Source of the DNA: Verrucomicrobiaceae bacterium
GTDB taxonomy: Bacteria > Verrucomicrobiota > Verrucomicrobiia > Verrucomicrobiales > Verrucomicrobiaceae
Assembly (NCBI GenBank): GCA_019694165.1
Contig: JAIBCL010000014.1
Coordinates: forward strand, 1-64,000
DNA length: 64,000 bases
Direction: 5' to 3'
Shown: in pieces, positions 62,401 to 64,000 of the stretch
How positions within the stretch are numbered: the stretch's first letter is position 1
Layout: each line of letters begins with the position of its first letter
The notes under the pieces: model-generated
The model's input: only the letters and a program-made list of their open reading frames with translations
The model's database searches: none
Told to the model about the DNA's origin: nothing
Position numbers and translations under genes: made by a program

Positions 62401-64000
62401 CCCGCAGGTCCGAAGGCGATGTCATACGGACGATTCAAACCTCCGGCGTTCGTCGCGAAGAGATCCGCTATGTAAACGCCGCCGCTGTAGGTGTGGCGGG
62501 TGACGGTATCGCGCTGGTTGTTCGACACATACGATTCCCAAGTCATCGTGCCCGGACAGGTGAAGCCGAAGTCCACGGTGAGATTCGAGTTCGTGTCCGT
62601 GTCGCCATCCGTCGCCGGTTCCGCGCCAGCGCTCAACGTGATGGCCGATGATGCGACTCCGAATCCGGCGACGGCAACGCCGTTGTCATCGTTGTCAATG
62701 TTGTTGTCCGGATCGGTGCTGCCAGTGGTCGTGGTGAAGCCTTCCAACATGCCGCCTGCCGCGAAGTTGGACGCAGCCACTTCCACGATGTAGTCACCGG
62801 CTGCGAGTCCGTTGAAGCGATAGTAGCCGCCGTTGCTCGTGGTCTGGGTGGCGACCAAGGTGTCCGTGGCATCGAGTGATCCCGCCGTCGCGCCGTTGTC
62901 CTGATAGACATTCATCTTCACGCCATCGAGTGGCAGCTCGCCGCTGGCGAAGTCGAAGGTGCCATTGCCATTGGCGTCAAACCACACGCGATTGCCGATG
63001 GAGAACGTGGCGGTGATCGTCACCACGTAATCCTCCGTTTCACCCGTGGCACCGCTGCTCGTCGGCGTGGTGGCGCTGTTGTCGGTGAGACGGAACCGTG
63101 CGCCGCGTTGAGTGCCGGCGCTCGCAGTGGCGGGCACGGCGAAGATCACGTTGACCGTTTGGGCTGCTGCGTTCGCCGTGGTCACCGCGCCGTAGATGCG
63201 CTCACCGCCCGAGGCGACAGGTGAGTCGTTGAAAGTGCCGTCGTTGTTGAAATCGATCCACGCATGCAGGTATTTGCCCGCCGTGTTGTTGTTGAAGACG
63301 CTGACCGGAATGGTCACGATGGCATTCTGCGCGATGCTGCCAGGCATCGTGACACCGTCTTCATCCGCGCCGTCAGCAGTGGCGGCGACATCGGGAACAA
63401 CACTTGCCTCAGCATCGACGGTGGCACCGAGGCGGAGGTTGGAGTTCGCGATGGTCGATGCGGTGGTAGTCGCCGCGCCGCTACCGCTCCAGTCGCCAAA
63501 GTCCGTTGTGGGTGCAGTCACCGTGATGGCGTAATCCTCGACCTCGCCCTTGAGCGCGGACAGACCGGCTGAAGCTGGTGCCGTGATGCCCTCTGTGGCA
63601 CGGATGCGCAGGAACTTCGTGCCCCCCGTCGTGCCGGCTGGCGGAGTGAGGGAGAAGCTGAGATTGGTCGTGCCCGACGCGAGGATGGTCTGAACAGGGA
63701 GCGTTTCGTTGGTGCCGCCAAAGGAGCCGTCGCCATTCCAGTCCACCCACACGCCCACTTTGGCGGTGCTGCCGCTCAGACTGCCGATCACCGGGATGTT
63801 GACCGGAACAGTGATGCTCGTCGGGGAGCCTACTGTGAAGCTCGAAATCGTGAGGTCCTCGTCATCGGTGCCAGTGGTGTCATCCGCCGTCGCGGTGGCA
63901 TCACCGCTGTAGCCTGAGTCCGCGTCGGTGGCATTGGTGCCGATCTTGATGGCCGTGCTGGCCACCTGGCTGGCAAACGGGAAGCCGATGTAGTCACCGA
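44445..64000 (-). CDS. Second giant secreted adhesin-like protein, 5' end beyond the window (at least 6,517 residues)
   Basis: The frame is open to the right edge; the codon at 63963-63965 is an internal GTG, not the start, because GEVED homology (GDYIGFPFASQ) continues to 64000. From the right: two GEVED modules, an SdrD-B, a propeller (61735-62560), a GEVED, a choice-of-anchor-A-like domain (60425-61235), an SdrD-B, a GEVED, two SdrD-B, an Ig-like repeat, a GEVED, a propeller (56975-57895), three SdrD-B, three Ig-like repeats, one more, a GEVED, two SdrD-B, eleven tandem GEVED (48200-53588), two SdrD-B, an Ig-like repeat, two SdrD-B, a divergent SdrD-B, EYALG module and the C-terminal module shared with giant 1. 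GEVED modules carry acidic SDDEDGVTxP and AYLNAWIDxNNNG calcium-like loops. It is transcribed towards giant 1, 174 bases before that start, with no terminator between. Confidence 0.87.
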   Translation of the reverse strand, partial: GDYIGFPFASQVASTAIKIGTNATDADSGYSGDATATADDTTGTDDEDLTISSFTVGSPTSITVPVNIPVIGSLSGSTAKVGVWVDWNGDGSFGGTNETLPVQTILASGTTNLSFSLTPPAGTTGGTKFLRIRATEGITAPASAGLSALKGEVEDYAITVTAPTTDFGDWSGSGAATTTASTIANSNLRLGATVDAEASVVPDVAATADGADEDGVTMPGSIAQNAIVTIPVSVFNNNTAGKYLHAWIDFNNDGTFNDSPVASGGERIYGAVTTANAAAQTVNVIFAVPATASAGTQRGARFRLTDNSATTPTSSGATGETEDYVVTITATFSIGNRVWFDANGNGTFDFASGELPLDGVKMNVYQDNGATAGSLDATDTLVATQTTSNGGYYRFNGLAAGDYIVEVAASNFAAGGMLEGFTTTTGSTDPDNNIDNDDNGVAVAGFGVASSAITLSAGAEPATDGDTDTNSNLTVDFGFTCPGTMTWESYVSNNQRDTVTRHTYSGGVYIADLFATNAGGLNRPYDIAFGPAGDLFVTSSFDHKIVRYNSRTGAVVGTFIASGNSLNTPSGITWGPDGNCYIASRNSNEIKRYNGSTGAFIDNFVPSTAGLNQPFQGLLWSTDNKLYVGNYGSGLIMRFDLSGAFIDSIALPGGVLTVRGFVFGPDGNLYVCAHNNLVYKVTTGATMAISTFSTSSGAFGGISFGPDGNIYVSDIMNNNIRKINGSTGADIGVWSSGGTLGEPKEALFYPRCLTLDFGDWNGTGAATSTTSSSINSTLRLGATVDAEASVTPDAGATADGADEDGVTMPPTITQGANVTIPVSVFNNNTAGKYLQGWIDFNNDGTFNNVDWTTAGGERIYNAVTTANASAQTVNVTFTVPATASAGTQRGVRFRLSDNSATTPTSSGATGEIEDYVVQIVSDPCLQGWVLNKLNVVAKNNLTATSAGIFGRVMAKNVSLTTSALSVGTDAATTAQQYSFAVQTALTQSGGSSMSVVSGSAYGPSSTIFSTAGLTVSYPGGGSLLTTPVPDFTGVFAAVGAESAAYAGMLANGTVSNVGNVYTLTVGAGVGTGTAVFTLTSAQFLGAASGLIQFALNGQNPSAIIVNVQGVSSMSLTATLGSSAQGPITVWNFYENTGTVSLGGSSLWGSFLSPSGTIDLGTASLKGSVAANNVTISGGSINNPPWGGLVCPRPVGVGNLIFVDANNNGVYDAGEGVNGVTVKLFPAGAAVTGTATATATTAGGGLYNMTNLLPGQYFIHIPASNFASGGPLFGSLSVTGASLIDDRDHGVDNAAPATNGISTGNFVLAPDAMPTDTTGETGVSSTGDNGDDDNTNLTVDLGFTPPLDFGDWNGSGAATTTASTFMSANVRLGATVDAEYSVTPDVGATADGADEDGVTMPASITQANSVTIPVSVFNNNTAGKYLQAWIDFNNDGTFNNVDWTTAGGERIYNAVTTANASAQTVSVTFTVPATASAGAQRGVRFRLTDNAATTPTSSGATGETEDYVVTINPSLSIGNVVWNDLNNNGVKDGAEVGISGLTVQLYTPGVDGNVNTADDVLVSSATTSATGGYSFSGLVAGDYFVKVTPNATYPLTSGTPVTTDNNVDNNNDGTQPGGLNTALFSPKINLAYNSESTTDGDTDANTNYTVDFGLFQGFQVGNLVWNDVNNNGTYESGTESGISGLTVELLNGSTNAVITSTTTNASGVYGFTVYTAGSYKVRVTPNGTYPLASSTAGTDIATDSNNDGVQSPSYVGTASVSYAFTLTAGGEPGTAGTTNTENTIDFGFRACPTIIVALPSTAATVNTLYSQTATASAGSGSYTFALNTGTLPAWATLTSGGLLSGTPNSTTSYTFTLKATDALGCVGVSPSYTITPLGIDFGDWNGSGAATTTTFSTMNSTLRLGATVDAEVSVTPDPGASADGADEDGITFDALRAGTTSYAVAKVTNTFNATSYLNGWIDFNNNGTFDAAEQIATNVAVNNGAANADVLVPITVPSAAVTGVNLGARFRLTNTTTPGATGSTSTTGEIEDYVVQVLPACTGGNVYVGDVETTSNNGHVYRFNISTGAELTPSPFINPNPAMTLDGMTGINNTIIVATAPNYANTGAKLNFFDRTTGVLQRSVVTNCYCLDIAVSPDGQYVYAAGQRTNGNWCIMRIRLSDGVLVNYYDTLQANWGVCVQPVTGDVFLSRGWNGGTVQVERFSADLSVRTVISGTVAAVGSGYTGITFINPMEFVIVERAGTTNTVNTDSILRRFKLNTLVGSTSAALQSSFAATSGALVDGYDLWFLPNTNELLASSNTGGCVVRFNMNTNFYIGTLVSAATTPTYAKTIWADCPPAVSSPFASIGNQVFLDVNNNGIKDAGENGIDGVAVALAYDSNADGDFLDVGEANYLTTTTANGGYYSFGALTAGRYQVSIPTPPSNAQLSSTTTVNLDNNVDNDDNGTQSTVGGAITGPAIILSAAEDDATVDFGLVPTMSIGNLVWNDLNNNGTKDGTEVGISGLTVQLYTPGVDGIVNNADDVLVGTTTTSASGGYSFTGQVAGDYYVKVTPNATYPMTSGTPAATDNNVDNNNDGAQPGGLNTALISPKINLANGAESITDGDTDANTNYTVDFGLFTGMTVGNLVFNDVNNNGTYESGTESGISGLTVELLNGGTNAVISSTTTNASGNYSFTVYAAGSYKVRVTPNGTYPLASSSAGTDIATDSNNDGVQSPSYVGTASTSYAFTLTAGGEPGTAGTTNTENTIDFGFRACPTISVTPASVGPATVGTAYSTGTITATGGTGTIVWSVASGSIPAWATLNTGTGAVSGTPNNTTSYTYTLRATDALGCTGTSPSYTIAPTCPTVTVSPSTASPLSLVQDTTMSTMTLTAAGGTAPYTWSYTGTMPTGLTWNPAVTTTTATITGTPTVVQSSTLNITATDAYNCSKTISYTITVGCPVITITPSAIGPYVKGVAITSFNMTATGGRASYTWSATGLPTGLSLTSAGLFSGTPTAAPGSYSATISLVDGSGCPGSAGYTIVILPNTDLGDWNGGGAATTTTSSIFNSNLRLGATVDAEVSVVPDAGATADGADEDGVTMPASITQANPVTIPVSVFNNSGANAYLNAWIDFNNDGIFNDTVFNQSTAPTGERLEAVRTIATGASATTQNITFTVPVAASAGAQRGVRFRLTDQAVTAPTGAVGTGEIEDYVVTINPSLSIGNLVWNDVNNNGVKDGTEVGISGITVQLYRPGVDGLVNTADDVLVSTTTTSASGGYSFTSLVAGDYFVKVTPNATYPLTSGTPVTTDNNVDNNNDGSQPGGLNTALFSPKINLAYNGESITDGDTDANTNFSVDFGLFTGFTVGNLVFNDLNNNGTYDSGTESGISGVAVDLLNGGTNAVITSTTTNASGNYAFTVYTAGSYKVRVTPPTGYPMASTIVGTDNGTDNNSDGTQAVQGQTSTSFAFNLTAGGEPGTTGATNTENTIDFGLFMPTTDFGDLSTFVDASSTMVGTIKLGATTDTEYTAKKDATATGDDSFGIDDEDAVTFPTLRQAQPAAITVNVTNTTGAAAYLNAWIDWNNNGVLTDAGEQIAANVAIAAGTTNSNQTINITVPATATVATVGARFRLTDVNTTTSTGASGNGEVEDYAVPVLAAITDFGDFNGFAAATSNVSTTIYLGATAPDAEAALTPNVTAQADDTSGTDDEDGVTFPTVTAGQTVTLPVTVTNTSGAVAYLNAWIDFNNNGVLTDSGEQIAASIAISNGTSAGTQNVIFTVPTNAVTTSNVGARFRITDVLAPGATGPSGVGEVEDYAVGILSPSTDFGDFNGFADASNTTSTSLRMGALVDAEYAATKDATASGDDNTSTDDEDGVTLPSMTAGAPATIPVVVTNTSGAVAYLNAWIDFNNNGVLTDSGEQIATNVNIANTTSGATQNINITVPATAVTGTNVGVRFRFTANATPGATGNSASIGEVEDYVVNIAAPTTDFGDFSTFASASSTANSNLKLGALVDTEYAQTANTSANGDDNTGSDDEDAVTMPSLTAGAPATIPVVVTNNTGAGAYLNAWIDWNNNGSLADAGEQIASNVAVANGTTSATQNISITVPASAVTGLNIGARFRLTSVNTTGPTGASGNGEVEDYVVNIAAPTTDFGDFSGFADASNGISANIKLGATTDGEYSATKDATATGDDNTGSDDEDGVTMPSMTAGGPATIPVVVTNNTGATAYLNAWIDYNNNGAFDTGEQIAANINIANTTSGATQNINITVPATVTTGTNLGARFRLTSTATPGATGTLGGSGEVEDYVVNIAAPTTDFGDFSGFASASSTRNSTLKLGALTDTEYAQTVNTSANGDDNTGSDDEDAVTMPSLTAGAPATIPVIVTNNSGAAAYLNAWVDYNNNGSLADAGEQIASNVAVANGTTSATQNISITVPANAVTGLNIGARFRLTSVNTTGPTGASGNGEVEDYVVNIAAPTTDFGDFSGFADASNGISANIKLGATTDGEYSATKDATATGDDNTGSDDEDGVTMPSMTAGGPATIPVVVTNNTGATAYLNAWIDYNNNGAFDTGEQIAANVNIANTTSGATQNINITVPATATTGTNLGARFRLTSTATPGATGTLGGSGEVEDYVVNISPPTTDFGDFSSFASASSTVVAGLKIGTLVDTEYAQTVNTSANGDDTTGSDDEDGVTLPSMTAGAPATIPVVVTNTTGAPAYLNVWIDYNRNGSLADAGEQVATNVLIADGTAGATQNLSITVSPAAVTGQSLGVRVRLTSVNTTGPTGASGNGEVEDYVTTITAPPSDFGDFIGFADAWSTADATLLMGALVDTEYVSTRNGTASGDDNTGGDDEDGVTLPSMTAGAPATIPVVVTNTTGAAAYLNAWIDYNNNGAFDAGEQVATNVSIATGTTGATQNLSFTVPATAVTNTPLGLRFRLTNTISPGATGSSGGIGEVEDYATTIAVPTTDFGDWNGAADAWSTASSNLRIGALSDTEYVSTLNTGATGDDTTGSDDEDGVTVPATLTQGAPGSITVNCTNLSGVAGYLNMWIDFNRNGSFADAGEQIAANQAIANGTNALNSVINFTVPVGASLGSTGVRVRLTDVNTTTATGASGNGEVEDYITTIVLPTTDFGDFATFADASSTMISTVKIGATTDTEYAATKNTAASGDDTTGSDDEDGVTMPASINTSASVTIPVVVTNTSGSPAYLNAWIDYNNNGSLADAGEQIASDVVIATGTSGATQNVAFTVPAGASIGSGRGVRFRLTSTITPGPTGASGNGEVEDYTVTIAQGLTIGNLVWTDTNNNGTKDAGESGLDGVTVQLYTPGADGIVNNGDDVLVGTKTTSGGGLYSFGGLSPADYFIKATPLSSATIPGGTPATTDNNVDNNNDGSQPGAIGTALISPKINLAIGAESTTDGDTDANTNMTVDFGLFTGINVGNLVWADTNLNGTYDSATESGISGLLVELLNGTTNAVITSTTTNASGIYGFTVYTAGSYKVRVTPSGTYPLATTVVNSDNGVDNDSNGIQATQGTAATSPAFTLTAGGEPGAGGTGNAENTIDFGFRACPTITVSPTSLADGFVNTPYSQTITTTGNIGTVTYAVSVGSLPAWAALDSNTGVISGTPNATGTTSFTLRATDSVGCQGTRAVSINVRSLRVGNLVWSDANNNGVKDTGESGLAGVTVELWSAGVNGNEENGGGDDTKIATDVVTNASGIYSFTNVPVGSNYYVRIPTPPFTNYRTGGTPVTLDNGIDNDNNGQQTAMGAPVRSPKFALAGGTEPAVGVDGDDADGELTIDIGLTPTVGIGNLVFKDVNNNGFYDAANDTVVDGVTLQLFASGADPLVAAPVATTATAGGGLYMFYALPGSYFVFVPPSQFGTGAALENTRPTLETTATSPTDDNADQNCLETPKPVVTGVSTNVFTLTVGAAPTTGSGETGYNSTSDNAYDANADLTIDLGFYPTGTVGFPLAGYVKRSLSPTATPSTNDQPLTGVTVSLYSDANADGTLQTEEMNAVAVADTGASGSYEFKNVPPGDYLVVQSVLPGAVAAYDTDGGDKECTSITITDTKVDGIDFLQCITPDTFAGWQSQNTLGGANGAGDNPDGDLYDNLLEYALGMKPGSGMAARRFWIEENTQTGHVDAVMVRPTAGHHDVTYTLEGAAAAGSWSTLSITPAVTSNNDGTESVRFADLEGASVFADAATGWVRLKVALDADQNGTAEAASRTPTFAWSRRELAAGSQTFSMPLLKEEIFAGKVDGVSGNILDIATAVGAGSFKAALAAGREFFVEVISGTNEGHRFEIDEAASSAAGIALDAEAAANTLPSVPATLAGARIVVREHWTIGTIFPTSIFQAAGVSSSADRVMFFDGATGSFQVNWLYSANSGARWVKSGDATLTDTGARVIGPAEGVMVHPRTQAVNLLLIGEVRGTKFALPLKEGAQLVGSGWPVDQSPADRAMTVGNGFAASPASSSADRIRIWLGDDTPGVSGYQNRFLLDSGISGSFWTSEGDAGLPDLGQEDVFRAFRAAFVLTTDGASGWVQPAP
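44448..45408 (-). other. Shared C-terminal module of giant 2 (TIGR02597-like)
   Basis: Same landmarks in the same order as in giant 1: FAWSRREL, QTFSMPLL, GHRFEIDEA, EHWTIGTIF, DRVMFFDGATGSFQVNWLY, AEGVMVH, GTKFALPLKEGAQLVGSGWPV, ADRIRIWLGDD and the ending FRAAFVLTTDGASGWVQPAP. The conservation contrasts with the different upstream repeats. Confidence 0.6.
45410..45836 (-). other. EYALG module of giant 2
   Basis: Begins DTFAGWQSQNTLGG, then NPDGDLYDNLLEYALGMKPGSG and a beta region ending GWVRLKVALDAD. It aligns along its length with the module at 15785-16220. Confidence 0.7.
50172..50846 (-). repeat. Near-identical duplication, copy 1
   Basis: Nearly identical to 51150-51824, exactly 978 bases away (two GEVED modules). 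Over the core 50194-50846 I count six mismatches by eye in about 650 bases. Flanking modules differ much more. Confidence 0.85.
51150..51824 (-). repeat. Near-identical duplication, copy 2
   Basis: Partner of 50172-50846 in the same orientation and reading frame. It breaks sharply into diverged sequence on both sides. Confidence 0.85.
55740..56560 (-). repeat. Duplicated SdrD-B pair, copy 1
   Basis: Two SdrD-B modules that align closely at the DNA level with 58635-59450. The pair is followed by the junction NTIDFGFRACP into an Ig-like repeat in both places. Confidence 0.7.
56975..57895 (-). other. Beta-propeller of giant 2 (inner)
   Basis: Blade-like motifs include GNVYVGDVE, VSPDGQYVYAAGQ, PVTGDVFLSRGW and PNTNELLASSN. 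It holds several cysteines (YCLDI, WCIMR, WGVCVQP). About six blades; it differs from the GPDGNLYV type elsewhere. Confidence 0.6.
58635..59450 (-). repeat. Duplicated SdrD-B pair, copy 2
   Basis: Partner of 55740-56560. Long stretches, such as the region encoding GVQSPSYVGTAS, are almost the same at the DNA level. Confidence 0.7.
60425..61235 (-). other. Choice-of-anchor-A-like adhesive domain
   Basis: About 270 residues: LNKLNVVAKNNLTATSAGIFGRV at the start, a middle part with IIVNVQG, and the closing helix-like ladder WNFYENTGTVSLGGSSLWGS, FLSPSGTIDLG, LKGSVAANNV and NNPPW. This matches choice-of-anchor A (a beta-helix-like adhesive domain) as I know the family. Confidence 0.7.
61735..62560 (-). 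other. NHL-like beta-propeller of giant 2 (outer)
   Basis: Blades with FGPAGDLFVTSS, GPDGNCYIASR, STDNKLYVGNYG, FGPDGNLYVCAH and FGPDGNIYVSD, alternating with RYNSRTGAV, RYNGSTGAF and KINGSTGAD. About six blades. It is the same subtype as the two propellers of giant 1. Confidence 0.78.

Noticed and set aside
63963..63965. GTG as the start of giant 2
   Set aside because: The frame and GEVED homology continue upstream to the window edge, and no signal peptide follows the codon.

Overview
The window most likely comes from a member of the Verrucomicrobiota, probably order Verrucomicrobiales. The support is a single-domain SWIB protein with a lysine/alanine tail, a DUF2157/GDYXXLXY membrane pair, secreted proteins carrying the 'DxDGDxxxNLLEYAxGL' module common in that phylum, and a C-terminal module resembling the verrucomicrobial TIGR02597 family. 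No 16S gene or other taxonomic marker is present, so this is an inference. The DNA is GC-rich throughout and shows no integrase, insertion sequence, CRISPR array or phage gene.

Region 1 (1-8.1 kb) is ordinary chromosome: tRNA-Arg(CCT); a histone-tail-like SWIB protein with a clear promoter and terminator; an MFS transporter divergent from a full-length, proofreading-competent DNA polymerase I; a secreted thioredoxin-fold protein; a UxaA-type altronate dehydratase; and a VC0807-type membrane protein. Several of these genes have a promoter-like element whose -10 box lies only 7-12 bases before the start codon, with no Shine-Dalgarno sequence.

Region 2 (8.2-14.8 kb) holds a 1,123-residue secreted protein of nine carboxypeptidase-regulatory-like repeats, then a 1.2-kb stretch whose only recognisable content is a decayed VapC/PIN toxin gene, then the overlapping DUF2157 and GDYXXLXY membrane genes.

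Region 3 (14.8-64.0 kb, over three quarters of the window) is two giant secreted proteins in tandem on the minus strand. The downstream one (9,811 residues, complete) is built from about 27 SdrD-B-like modules, 39 He_PIG/Ig-like modules, three lectin-like beta-sandwiches, a LamG domain, a PA14 domain and two NHL-like propellers. The upstream one (at least 6,517 residues, running off the right edge) adds 17 GEVED modules, 11 of them in uninterrupted tandem, a choice-of-anchor-A-like adhesive domain and two more propellers. Both end in the same two-part C-terminus of about 460 residues (an EYALG module plus a TIGR02597-like module). Their N-terminal parts are different mixes of the same parts. 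The likely role is cell-surface adhesion or matrix formation; no secretion or anchoring partner is encoded beside them.

The most interesting signals are: the shared C-terminal module as a candidate sorting or anchoring domain; all-or-none co-occurrence of two cysteines per Ig-like repeat (35 repeats with both, 9 with neither, none mixed), which predicts a disulfide-stapled stalk; higher-order duplication of whole domain cassettes; and a nearly identical tandem duplication inside the GEVED array that points to recent recombination.
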